This document shows positions 23,197 to 30,237 of a stretch of DNA of 33,133 bases, one piece after another; position 1 is the first letter of the stretch, and every line of letters begins with the position of its first letter. The stretch lies in NCBI GenBank assembly GCA_017621655.1, contig JAGASS010000011.1, positions 1 through 33,133 on the forward strand, in the 5' to 3' direction. The notes under the pieces are model-generated. The model worked only from the letters and a program-made list of their open reading frames with translations, did not search any database and had not been told where the DNA came from. The translations under genes and the position numbers were made by a program. This stretch comes from Clostridia bacterium (GTDB lineage: Bacteria > Bacillota > Clostridia > Oscillospirales > CAG-272).

Positions 23197-23413
23197 GTAA
23201 TTATGATGCACTTCGTTGCATCATAATTACGGAGCCAAATGAGAACGGCGCGGCGAGCTTTGCTCGTTGAATCCGCTTCGCATACCGCGCCCGAAGATCG
23301 ACAAGCTCGCTTGTCAGACGAAGGGTGCAGGTATATTCGCCGCAGGCGAAATATCCTTCCGTAAATACGATGAACTTATGCATTGTTACGATTATGATGC
23401 ACTTCGTTGCATC
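23193..23413. repeat. Palindrome and hairpin cluster upstream of tRNA-Ser
   Basis: An 18-bp perfect stem with a 6-nt CTTCGT loop (23193-23234) reaches into the tRNA 5' end. Its core recurs as a 23-bp direct repeat (23200-23222 and 23391-23413). Between them are GACAAG/CTTGTC (23300-23315) and TTCGCC-GCA-GGCGAA (23336-23350), the latter followed by ATATCC, close to the array linker. No gene is visible in 23197-23611; short frames here look spurious. Confidence 0.8.
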
Positions 23414-23548
23414 TTTTATCGCTCAAAGCTATTGAATTATACACCAAAGCGGGGATTTTGTCAACTGCTTTTTCAAAAATGGCACGCCAATATCAAACAA
23501 AACCAATATTCCGCCCGACAAAAATATTTTAGTTGGTTAAAAAAGCTA

Positions 23549-23577
23549 TTTACAACGGCGGAATTTTGATATATAAT
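23549..23577 (+). promoter_or_regulatory. Promoter of the wall-repeat protein gene
   Basis: -35 TTTACA (23549-23554), 17-nt spacer, -10 TATAAT (23572-23577). Confidence 0.78.
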
Positions 23578-23611
23578 TAACCTGTGATAATATTTGAAAG
23601 GAGAACGGCGG

Positions 23612-24280
23612 ATGAAAAAGCTATCGAAAAAGACTATAAAACGTATAGTTTTAGCAGCATCGCTTTTGCTTGCCGTTGTCCTGATATTCGTGTTCCGCTC
23701 ATCGATCATTCCCGGGTGGTATGAAGAAAACGGCGAAAGATATTATCTCGAATCCCCCTTCAAGCGCGCGTCGGGCATCGCTACCGTCGGCAGAAAAACC
23801 TACATTTTCTCAGACTACGGCTCTCACGCTCTGACTAAGGGCTGGCAGAAGATCGACGGCTTCCGCTACTACGCCTATGAAAACGGCGAAATGGCGACGG
23901 GCGAATGCGAGATCGACGGTGAAAAATACTATTTCCAGCGTAACGGCGTCATGTACTGCAACGAATCGCGAATAATAGACGGAAAGCTCTGGTATTTTAA
24001 CGATCACGGCTACAAAGTATCGGGAATTGTCGAGATCGACGGATACAAATATTGCTATAGCGAAAACGGAAACCTCAAAAAAGGTCTTGTAGAAATCGAC
24101 GGCAAAAAGTATTACTTCAATCCAAGTGGCACTCACGACAAGGAAGCTATGATGTACGGCTTCGTCACAGTTGGCACAAACACGTACTATTTCGGCTCGG
24201 ACGGCGCAGCGGTCACGGGCGAGACGGTAATAGACGGAACCTATTATTTTTTTGATGACGAAGGTCGGCTTATTTCATAA
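23612..24280 (+). CDS. Membrane-anchored protein with choline/glucan-binding-type repeats
   Basis: 222 residues. A lysine-rich N-terminus and one membrane helix (about residues 10-31) are followed by about eight aromatic-glycine repeats of the cell-wall/choline-binding type, for example GWYEENGERYYLE, GWQKIDGFRYYAYENG, EIDGEKYYFQRNG, EIDGKKYYFNPSG and VIDGTYYFFDDEG. No catalytic domain is attached, so a binding or adapter role outside the membrane is inferred. ATG 23612 is chosen for its GAAAGGAG site; TTG 23594 overlaps that site. Only 37 bp separate it from asd with no terminator, so read-through into asd is likely. Confidence 0.82.
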   Translation: MKKLSKKTIKRIVLAASLLLAVVLIFVFRSSIIPGWYEENGERYYLESPFKRASGIATVGRKTYIFSDYGSHALTKGWQKIDGFRYYAYENGEMATGECEIDGEKYYFQRNGVMYCNESRIIDGKLWYFNDHGYKVSGIVEIDGYKYCYSENGNLKKGLVEIDGKKYYFNPSGTHDKEAMMYGFVTVGTNTYYFGSDGAAVTGETVIDGTYYFFDDEGRLIS

Positions 24281-24317
24281 ACTGAAATTAAACAATTCTT
24301 GAAAGGAAATATATACA

Positions 24318-25403
24318 ATGGCAAAGAAACTTAAGGCAGGAATTATAGGCGCGACGGGCATGGTCGGACAGCGTTTCATCACGCTTCTCAATAACCATCC
24401 CTATTTTGAAATAGCAGGACTTGCAGCAAGCGGACGCTCCGCAGGCAAGACCTACGAGGAAGCAGTCGGCGGACGCTGGAAGCTCGACCTCGATATGCCC
24501 GAATCGGTCAAGAATATGACGGTTTTTGACGCATCAGAGGTTGAAAAGTTTGCAGATAACGTCGATATGGTATTCTGCGCTGTCGATATGAAAAAGGACG
24601 AGATAAAGGCACTCGAGGAAGCTTACGCAAAGACCGAGACCCCCGTTATCTCAAACAACTCCGCACACCGCTGGACGCCCGACGTTCCTATGGTAATTCC
24701 GGAAATAAACGATTCTCACCTCGAGGTCATCGAGTATCAGAGAAAGCGCCTCGGCACGAAGAGCGGATTTATCGCAGTTAAACCGAACTGCTCTATCCAG
24801 AGCTACGTTCCCATGCTCTCTCCCCTCCTCGACTTCGGACCGACTCGTGTCGTTGCAACGACCTATCAGGCAATTTCCGGCGCAGGTAAGACCTTTAAGG
24901 AATGGCCCGAGATGATCGACAACGTCATCCCCTACATAGGCGGTGAAGAAGAAAAGAGCGAGCAGGAGCCGCTTCGTATCTGGGGTAAGGTCGAAAACGG
25001 CGTTATCGTAAAGGCAGACGCTCCCCTCATCACGACGCAGTGCATAAGAGTCCCCGTAAGTAACGGACACACCGCGGCTGTTTTCGTAGACTTCGAAAAG
25101 AAGCCGAGCAAGGACGAGATCCTCGCGCGCTGGAAGGAATATAAGGGCAAGCCGCAGATCCTCGGACTCCCCTCTGCTCCCGAGCAGTTCATCACCTACT
25201 TTGAGGAAGATAACCGCCCGCAGGCGGCGCTCGACCGCGACATCTACGGCGGTATGGGCGTATCGGTCGGACGTCTTCGTGAAGACTCGCTCTTCGACTA
25301 TAAGTTTGTCGGACTCTCTCATAACACTCTCCGCGGCGCAGGCGGCGGCGCAGTGCTTATCGCAGAGCTTCTTACCGCAGAAGGATATATCAAGGCAAAA
25401 TAA
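24318..25403 (+). CDS. asd: Aspartate-semialdehyde dehydrogenase
   Basis: 361-residue NADP-dependent enzyme reducing aspartyl phosphate to aspartate semialdehyde for lysine, threonine and methionine synthesis. The Rossmann motif GIIGATGMVGQRF opens the protein (about residues 8-20); the nucleophilic cysteine is in KPNCSIQ (about 153-159), QAISGAGK is at about 186-193, and the acid/base histidine is in SNGHTAAVF (about 249-257). Length and SNNSAHRWTPDVPMVIPE mark the archaeal/fungal-like branch rather than the short enterobacterial one. GAAAGGAAA precedes the ATG, and a strong terminator follows. Confidence 0.93.
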   Translation: MAKKLKAGIIGATGMVGQRFITLLNNHPYFEIAGLAASGRSAGKTYEEAVGGRWKLDLDMPESVKNMTVFDASEVEKFADNVDMVFCAVDMKKDEIKALEEAYAKTETPVISNNSAHRWTPDVPMVIPEINDSHLEVIEYQRKRLGTKSGFIAVKPNCSIQSYVPMLSPLLDFGPTRVVATTYQAISGAGKTFKEWPEMIDNVIPYIGGEEEKSEQEPLRIWGKVENGVIVKADAPLITTQCIRVPVSNGHTAAVFVDFEKKPSKDEILARWKEYKGKPQILGLPSAPEQFITYFEEDNRPQAALDRDIYGGMGVSVGRLREDSLFDYKFVGLSHNTLRGAGGGAVLIAELLTAEGYIKAK

Positions 25404-25413
25404 TAAAACAAGT

Positions 25414-25444
25414 AACACCCCCGACAACCGTCGGGGGTGTTTTT
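25414..25444 (+). terminator. Terminator of asd
   Basis: A perfect 12-bp stem AACACCCCCGAC/GTCGGGGGTGTT with an AACC loop, followed by a T-tract. Confidence 0.93.
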
Positions 25445-25456
25445 ATTCAATATTAT

Positions 25457-26230
25457 TTACGGTTCTGCGTCAGAATTTTTATATCCTCTACTTAGCAAAA
25501 ACGAAGCGTATTCCTCTTTGCTTCCGCCAAAAACGTTCAGATCAATGAATTTTTCCTTGCCGTTATATCCGTCAAGCTTGCCGCGATTCGTATACTGCCA
25601 AAACGTCCATGTCCTGCCGTCGGACAGTTTCGGCTTTGAAATTACGTTCCTTATCCAAATATCGTATTCCTCATAATCGTTTGACAAATACAGCTTATAG
25701 GATTTTTCAGTAGCATATATAATGGGCTTTTGACCGTAATGCTCTTCCAATAGTTCAAGCATTATTTTCAACTGAGCGCTAACCGATTCCCTGTTCGGTG
25801 GATCCTTTTCCTTGTCACCGTAAAACTCCAGATCAATTACCGGCGGCAGCATACCCTCAAACGGCGTGACCGTATTTATAAAATTTTCCGCCTGCGTTTG
25901 TCCGCTGCTGTCGTAGCTGAAGAAATGATAAGCACCGACGGCAAGCGAGGTCTTCTGCGCCTCCGTGAAGTTGTAGTCAAAGCTTTTGTCTACAAAAGTG
26001 CTTCCCTCAGTGGCTTTGATAAACACGAAGGAAATATCTTGTCCCGAAAGCACGTCCCAGTCGATCTTACCTTGATGCGATGAAACGTCAATACCCTTTA
26101 TGTCATACTTGTCGGCAGCCGAGCCGTTCAAAATAATAACGCCGTTTAGGACCAAAACAAAAAATGTAGCAAGAATTACGGCAATCAGCGAAACGCCGAT
26201 GATTGATACGGTTATTATTTTCTTCTTCAA
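25457..26230 (-). CDS. GH25 lysozyme-like muramidase, membrane-anchored
   Basis: 257 residues. A basic N-terminus and one hydrophobic helix (about residues 5-30) serve as signal anchor, followed by a single GH25 domain: GIDVSSHQGKIDW (about 46-58), FIKATEGSTFVD (about 69-81), GAYHFFSY (about 99-106), PPVIDLEFYGD (about 129-139) with the catalytic Asp/Glu, IYATEKSY, and TWTFWQYTNRGKLDGYNG. Predicted to cut peptidoglycan between MurNAc and GlcNAc at the cell surface. TTG is used as start (26230), with AGAGGTGA 5-6 nt upstream. Monocistronic, facing asd. Confidence 0.9.
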   Translation of the reverse strand: MKKKIITVSIIGVSLIAVILATFFVLVLNGVIILNGSAADKYDIKGIDVSSHQGKIDWDVLSGQDISFVFIKATEGSTFVDKSFDYNFTEAQKTSLAVGAYHFFSYDSSGQTQAENFINTVTPFEGMLPPVIDLEFYGDKEKDPPNRESVSAQLKIMLELLEEHYGQKPIIYATEKSYKLYLSNDYEEYDIWIRNVISKPKLSDGRTWTFWQYTNRGKLDGYNGKEKFIDLNVFGGSKEEYASFLLSRGYKNSDAEP

Positions 26231-26248
26231 GCGATCACCTCTGTGTTT

Positions 26249-26277
26249 ATTATATCACAGCTCGCTGTCTAAATCAA
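26249..26277 (-). promoter_or_regulatory. Promoter of the GH25 lysozyme gene
   Basis: Minus strand: -35 TTGATT (26277-26272), 17-nt spacer, -10 TATAAT (26254-26249) in a GTGATATAAT context. Confidence 0.75.
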
Positions 26278-26380
26278 GGATCGGATGAAGCATTCTATAT
26301 GGTAGGGAATTACTTACTCCTGCCTTATTTACACATCCGCTCTATTATAAACGTTAAAAAGCTTCGCCGCATTTTTGTAG

Positions 26381-26623
26381 GGCGGGGGCTTGCTCCCGCC
26401 GAAAAATAGGTTCCCTCGAGAGAGATTCGAACTATACTCCCTGCGAGCAAAAAGCTCTGCTTTTGGCACTTCGTGCCTTGTTGCGCTTCGTTTCACTCAC
26501 GCAACGCTCGCGGAGCAATCTTCGCCGCCTCGCTGACAAGCGAGCTTGCCGACTCGGCTTTGCTCGATTATCTGCGCCGCCGCCCGCTGCGCGAGCTGCG
26601 ACGCAGTCGCAGAGAATCTCTCT
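26381..26623. repeat. Palindrome-dense block bounded by a 10-bp inverted repeat
   Basis: In the gene-free 26278-26791: a 9-bp hairpin GGCGGGGGC-TT-GCTCCCGCC (26381-26400), then a block bounded by AGAGAGATTC (26419-26428) and its exact inverse GAATCTCTCT (26614-26623). Nested hairpins include AAAAGC-TCT-GCTTTT (26450-26464), GGCAC-TTC-GTGCC (26465-26477), GTTGCG/CGCAAC (26480-26505) and CTGCGAC-GCA-GTCGCAG (26596-26612). GATTCGAAC near 26424 recalls a tRNA T-arm, but no tRNA folds. Nothing else is evident up to 26791. Confidence 0.75.
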
Positions 26624-26791
26624 TTCTCCGCCAAAAAACACAAAGCCGCCCGAATGAGCAGGGTTGCTAAGGACAGTTATGTTTTATTAGGAACGCTGAG
26701 CATTGCGAAGGGCAAGAGAATTGAGAGAAGTTTTGGCTTCTCTCTTTTTTCTTGCCCTTTTTTCGTTTTATGCGGTACATTCGACTATTAA

Positions 26792-26832
26792 ACCTCCTTT
26801 GAGTACAATTATGGTAGAAAATCAAAGGAGGT
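26792..26832 (+). promoter_or_regulatory. Hairpin sequestering the DUF6809 ribosome binding site
   Basis: ACCTCCTTTGA (26792-26802) is the exact inverse of TCAAAGGAGGT (26822-26832), the ribosome binding site of the next gene; the loop is 19 nt. A TACAAT -10-like element (26804-26809) sits in the loop, so transcripts from a local promoter would lack the blocking arm while read-through transcripts would carry it. Confidence 0.7.
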
Positions 26833-26838
26833 AACAAT

Positions 26839-27138
26839 ATGGGCAAATTTATAGAAGAATTTTATTACGGCAACATTGATCCGCAGGCACGAAGCACCAA
26901 GCAGAACAAAGCAGTGCAGAAGCAAATGGAAGTGCTGATGTTAAACGAGGAATTTCTGACCGAAGCGCTTTCCAGCGAGAACAAGAAAAAGTTTCTCGAC
27001 TTTGTAAATGCGTGGAGCGTGGTAAACGGCGAATCAAATCTTGACAGTTTTATGATGGGATTTCGCTTGGGAGCAAACTTTACATACGATACCTTTGTTG
27101 CAACCGATACACCGTTTCAAGATTTATTGAAGGAGTGA
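26839..27138 (+). CDS. DUF6809 family protein (mobile-element associated)
   Basis: 99-residue small protein. FIEEFYYGNIDPQ at the N-terminus and the C-terminal SFMMGFRLGANF block fit what I recall of DUF6809, a family common in Clostridia conjugative elements. Charged, probably all-helical and cytosolic, with no recognisable catalytic motif. AAAGGAGGT lies 6 nt before the ATG but is held in an 11-bp hairpin (26792-26832). First of three tightly packed genes ending in tnpV. Function unknown. Confidence 0.75.
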   Translation: MGKFIEEFYYGNIDPQARSTKQNKAVQKQMEVLMLNEEFLTEALSSENKKKFLDFVNAWSVVNGESNLDSFMMGFRLGANFTYDTFVATDTPFQDLLKE

Positions 27139-27143
27139 ACGAT

Positions 27144-27329
27144 ATGCGGGATAAGAAGTATTACATAGCGTTGGATGATTTTGAGCACAGAGTGGTTGTG
27201 AACTGCCTGAACGAAATGCGCAACAACCTTATTGCCAACGGCAAGTATACCGATGCGGTGGACGAGGTTTTATTGAAAATTATTGATGCGAAACAAAAGA
27301 ATTTCAAAGTAATCTACAAGGAGGTGTGA
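27144..27329 (+). CDS. Small mobile-element protein, unknown function
   Basis: 61 residues, start KKYYIALDDFEHRVVVN after MRD, then RYTDAVDEVL-like text (GKYTDAVDEVLLKI) and a basic end. Proteins of this type are familiar from Clostridia integrative elements, but I know no function. ATG 27144 is preferred because AAGGAG lies 8 nt upstream; a GTG at 27135 overlaps both that site and the DUF6809 stop. The stop codon is two bases from the tnpV start, so it is part of the same transcript. Confidence 0.72.
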   Translation: MRDKKYYIALDDFEHRVVVNCLNEMRNNLIANGKYTDAVDEVLLKIIDAKQKNFKVIYKEV

Positions 27330-27331
27330 TT

Positions 27332-27709
27332 ATGGAAAAGGTTATATATGATGAAAAGAACGGTCTTTGGTATGAACTGCAAGGCGACTATTACATTCCC
27401 TGCATAAAACTCCCCGAAGAAGAACAACAGCCTATCGGCGTATGGGGACAGCGGCACTTACGGTATATCAAGCAGAATCGTAAGGTTTTATATCTTAATC
27501 TGCTGACAAGTGGCAAACTGAACGGATACCTTGCTGCCCTCGACAAGCAGACGGAAGAAATGTTTTCTCGGCTCGTAAAGCAAATGGCAAAGCGTGAGGG
27601 CGTAACCGAAAAACTCAAAGCAGATAATCAAATGGAATGGGTTGCTCGGATGAATAACATCCGTAACAGAGCAACAGAAATTGTAAACCATAGTATACTT
27701 TATATATAA
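27332..27709 (+). CDS. tnpV: TnpV family transposon-encoded protein
   Basis: 125 residues matching the TnpV family of Tn4451-type and related mobilisable elements: an N-terminal hydrophobic-aromatic segment (YELQGDYYIPCIKLPEE), GVWGQRHLRYIKQNRK (about residues 36-51), LLTSGKLNGYL (about 58-68), and the C-terminal QMAKREGVTEKLKADNQMEWV..MNNIRNRATEIV region, the most conserved part. AAGGAGGTG precedes ATG 27332. No recombinase, relaxase or resistance gene accompanies it, so this is a fragment of an element or a small satellite. The exact role of TnpV is not settled. Confidence 0.85.
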   Translation: MEKVIYDEKNGLWYELQGDYYIPCIKLPEEEQQPIGVWGQRHLRYIKQNRKVLYLNLLTSGKLNGYLAALDKQTEEMFSRLVKQMAKREGVTEKLKADNQMEWVARMNNIRNRATEIVNHSILYI

Positions 27710-27715
27710 CCAGAT

Positions 27716-27745
27716 GTTGCGGCAGAGAAAAATCTCTGCCGCAAC
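27716..27745. terminator. Hairpin between tnpV and trpB
   Basis: A perfect 13-bp stem GTTGCGGCAGAGA/TCTCTGCCGCAAC with an AAAA loop between convergent genes. No strong U-tract on either side, so termination efficiency is uncertain. Confidence 0.65.
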
Positions 27746-27750
27746 TGCTA

Positions 27751-28971
27751 TTACCTGATACCATATTTCTCAATAATATAGTCCATATCCTTATCGCCTC
27801 TGCCGGAGAGATTGATAAGCACAGAACCCTTGCCCATCGTCTTTGCTAGCTTCATGCCGTAAGCAACGGCGTGAGAGCTTTCGATAGCCGGGATAATACC
27901 TTCCATTCTGGAAAGCTCGAAGAAAGCGTCAATGGTTTCGTCGTCCGTTACCACATCGTACTTTACTCTGCCAAGGTCGTGCAGGAAGGCATGCTCCGGT
28001 CCGCAGGACGGATAATCCAAACCGCTTGCCACGGAATACACGGGAGCAGGATCACCGTTCTCATCCTTCAGCATAATGCTGTTGAAGCCGTGCATAATGC
28101 CTTCTTCACCGTAGGTAAGGCTTGCAGCGTGGTCTCCCATTTTGATGCCTCTGCCGAGGGGTTCTACACCGTAAATATCGACGGGATCGTTCAAAAATCC
28201 TGAGAAAAGTCCCATTGCGTTTGAGCCACCGCCTACACAGGCAACCACCGCATCGGGAAGCTCACCCGTCATATCCAGGAACTGCTCTCTTGCCTCGATA
28301 CCGACAACGCTCTGGAAGTCACGCACCATCATCGGAAAGGGATGTGGGCCGACTACCGAGCCGATACAGTAGATGGCATCCTTATATTCCTTGCAGTAAG
28401 CGGCGAAAGCGGCGTCTACGGCTTCCTTCAGGGTTTGCAATCCGTCTGTGACCTCTACCACTCTTGCACCGAGTATCTTCATCCTTGCCACATTGGGTGC
28501 CTGCTTCTTAATATCCACAGCACCCATATAAATGTCGCATTCCAAGCCGAAGTATGCAGCGGCGGTAGCGAGCGCAACGCCGTGCTGACCCGCACCCGTT
28601 TCGGCAATGACCTTTTTCTTTCCCATATACTTTGCAAGCAACACTTCACCCATACAGTGATTAAGCTTGTGTGCGCCGGTATGGTTTAAGTCCTCACGTT
28701 TGACGTAGAGCTGAACACCTGTGCCAATCTTATCGGAAAGTCTTGCAAGATGGGAAATCGGTGTCGGTCTGCCCTGGAACTCCTTGCGGATGCGACGAAG
28801 CTCATTAATAAATTTGCGGGACTTGCAAATGGTCTGATAGGCTTCGCTGATCTCATTCATGGCAACCTGCAGCTCGGGCGGGATATAGGAGCCGCCGTAT
28901 TTGCCAAAGTAGCCGTTAGTGTCGGGATAGTTCTTAAAATAGGTATCAAAATCAATATTGTTAAATTTCAT
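27751..28971 (-). CDS. trpB: Tryptophan synthase beta chain
   Basis: 406-residue PLP enzyme condensing indole with serine to tryptophan. Seen: [14 protein letters not shown] near the N-terminus, the PLP lysine in [18 protein letters not shown], the phosphate-binding [10 protein letters not shown], and the C-terminal LSGRGDKD, so the catalytic set is complete. ATG 28971 is chosen since GGAGG lies 8 nt upstream; ATG 28986 starts right at that site. No trpA or other trp gene is in the window; its partner must lie elsewhere, or the enzyme works on free indole. Control is by a Trp T-box and a candidate leader peptide. Confidence 0.95.
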   Translation of the reverse strand: MKFNNIDFDTYFKNYPDTNGYFGKYGGSYIPPELQVAMNEISEAYQTICKSRKFINELRRIRKEFQGRPTPISHLARLSDKIGTGVQLYVKREDLNHTGAHKLNHCMGEVLLAKYMGKKKVIAETGAGQHGVALATAAAYFGLECDIYMGAVDIKKQAPNVARMKILGARVVEVTDGLQTLKEAVDAAFAAYCKEYKDAIYCIGSVVGPHPFPMMVRDFQSVVGIEAREQFLDMTGELPDAVVACVGGGSNAMGLFSGFLNDPVDIYGVEPLGRGIKMGDHAASLTYGEEGIMHGFNSIMLKDENGDPAPVYSVASGLDYPSCGPEHAFLHDLGRVKYDVVTDDETIDAFFELSRMEGIIPAIESSHAVAYGMKLAKTMGKGSVLINLSGRGDKDMDYIIEKYGIR

Positions 28972-28998
28972 TGTGGTTTCCTCCATAAATATTTTAGT

Positions 28999-29082
28999 TT
29001 AGGTTGGTTTTGGTTTTGCAATCTCTTTCTGCTTGATTTCATATATTCGGCGCACGCAGCGCCACCAACGTTTTGTCATCAT
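28999..29082 (-). CDS. Candidate Trp leader peptide (tandem Trp codons)
   Basis: 27 codons, MMTKRWWRCVRRIYEIKQ then KEIAKPKPT. AAGGAGG lies 8 nt before the first ATG, as good as any ribosome binding site in the window. Codons 6 and 7 are adjacent TGG. The stop lies 14 nt before the trpB ribosome binding site, so a ribosome pausing at the stop would cover it, while one stalled at the Trp codons would not. GTTGGT at the Trp codons is complementary to ACCAAC at the end of the frame. The at operon of B. subtilis has a comparable T-box plus Trp-codon leader. Confidence 0.65.
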   Translation of the reverse strand: MMTKRWWRCVRRIYEIKQKEIAKPKPT

Positions 29083-29105
29083 TTTATTTACCTCCTTAAT
29101 ACAGG

Positions 29106-29146
29106 AAAAAGCTCCTTTGACTTATATCCCATGTCAAAGGAGCTTT
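29106..29146 (-). terminator. Second terminator in the trpB leader
   Basis: A perfect 14-bp stem AAAGCTCCTTTGAC/GTCAAAGGAGCTTT with an 11-nt loop and TTTTT, placed after the T-box terminator and before the leader peptide. Its 5' arm contains CTCCTT, also able to pair with the leader-peptide ribosome binding site. Confidence 0.85.
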
Positions 29147-29149
29147 CAT

Positions 29150-29457
29150 ATAAAACAAAAACATCCTTGACAGAAATATACTCTCTGTCAAGGACGAATA
29201 GGTACATTTACAGTACGACACTATCCGCGGTGCCACCTTGATTCACGGCATGACCCGTGCGCTTAGCAGGATACCAACATATCCCCGACAACTGACGTAT
29301 GCCAACACGTTGCAGAATACTTTGGGAAATCCCATTTGACTGCACCCTCAGCGGTCCATTTGACAACTTGTTTCTTACCTGACTCTCAGCACCACAGGTT
29401 CTCTGTAAAGGCATCATTGCCGTTATCTCCGCTTCAACGGTTTGAAATATTAACTTG
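29150..29457 (-). ncRNA. Tryptophan-specific T-box leader
   Basis: Stem I shows the AGAGA bulge and a GGTGCTGAGAG distal loop (around 29405-29375). The specifier-loop closing helix is AGCGG (29433-29429) with CCGCT (29354-29350), and the specifier codon is UGG (29358-29356) followed by a purine, hence Trp. The T-box core AAGGTGGCACCGCG is at 29239-29226. The terminator has an 11-bp perfect stem (TCCTTGACAGA/TCTGTCAAGGA, 29194-29164), extendable by a G-U and a C-G pair, followed by TTTTTGTTTT. Uncharged tRNA-Trp should stabilise the antiterminator and let transcription proceed to trpB. Confidence 0.93.
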
Positions 29458-29463
29458 TTATAT

Positions 29464-29492
29464 ATTATACTCACATCATATGCGCATGTCAA
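29464..29492 (-). promoter_or_regulatory. Consensus promoter of the T-box/trpB unit
   Basis: Minus strand: -35 TTGACA (29492-29487), 17-nt spacer, -10 TATAAT (29469-29464), a perfect sigma-A match, starting 29 bp after the DUF554 stop codon. Confidence 0.9.
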
Positions 29493-29520
29493 TAGTTTTG
29501 CTGCATATTTTGAAAAGTTG

Positions 29521-30237
29521 TCAAGAAACAATCAGTGACCACAGCTTTTCAAGCAACGGAACTATGTTATATATAACCGGTGCAAAAAGGATGGCGGGCA
29601 GAAAATCTGCAACCTTGATTTTGGTAATGCCCATCAGATTCGTGCCGATCATAATAATCAGGATAGAACCGGCACAGGTCATTTCGTTGATTGCCCCTGC
29701 GCTCATAACCGGAGAGATAAGCCCGGCCAACAGCACAAGCCCGCCCTGAATCACAAACACCGCTACAGAAGACAGCAGTACGCCGATACCAAGACTGGAT
29801 GCCAGCATCATAGAGGATACCAAATCAAGCATTGCCTTGGTGATTAAAACCGAGTTATCTCCGGTAAGACCTGCCTGAATAGAGCCTGTTACCGTCATTG
29901 AGCCTACGCAAAACAATAGCGTTGCAGAAACAAGTCCCTCTGCTACAGAGACACCTTTTCCATCCTTCTTAAACTTTTCTTCCACCTTGGTTGCAAGCTT
30001 ATTGATTCCACTGTCAATATTCAGCAGTGTGCCGACGATTACACCCAGCACCACCGACACGATCAGTAGCAACGTATTTTTACCAACAAGACTTCCGGAT
30101 ATTCCAATATACAATGTACAGGCACCAAGACCTATCATCGCCGCCTTGCTGACACGCTCAGGTATTCCTTTTTTGAACAGCAATCCTATTAATGAACCAA
30201 GGATCACCGTAATGACATTTACAATAACACCTAACAT
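29521..30237 (-). CDS. DUF554 family membrane protein
   Basis: 238-residue polytopic membrane protein of the DUF554 (YdfK/YqgA-like) family. Seen: glycine-rich helix 1 with LGSLIGLLFKKGIPE (about residues 13-27), LGVIVGTLLNID (about 63-74), FCVGSMTVTGSIQAGLTGD (about 109-127), the family hallmark, and SILIIMIGTNLMGITKIKVADFLPA near the C-terminus (split by helices). Probably a small-solute transporter, function not established. Its start immediately follows the MaoC-like stop (TAAATG), so the two are coupled. Confidence 0.88.
   Translation of the reverse strand: MLGVIVNVITVILGSLIGLLFKKGIPERVSKAAMIGLGACTLYIGISGSLVGKNTLLLIVSVVLGVIVGTLLNIDSGINKLATKVEEKFKKDGKGVSVAEGLVSATLLFCVGSMTVTGSIQAGLTGDNSVLITKAMLDLVSSMMLASSLGIGVLLSSVAVFVIQGGLVLLAGLISPVMSAGAINEMTCAGSILIIMIGTNLMGITKIKVADFLPAILFAPVIYNIVPLLEKLWSLIVS

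Noticed and set aside
23012..23200. Small frame ending in a WDSNPR-type sequence
   Set aside because: It is the reverse of tRNA-Ser and of the hairpin array, a known source of spurious proteins.
23267..23569. 100-codon frame before the wall-repeat gene
   Set aside because: It runs through hairpins and the downstream promoter, with no ribosome binding site or family resemblance.
26410..26450. Possible tRNA fragment (GATTCGAAC)
   Set aside because: The T-stem does not pair and no acceptor or anticodon arm can be formed.
26432..26791. Several overlapping 60-80-codon frames on both strands
   Set aside because: They sit in the palindrome block; arginine/serine-rich text and lack of ribosome binding sites mark them as spurious.
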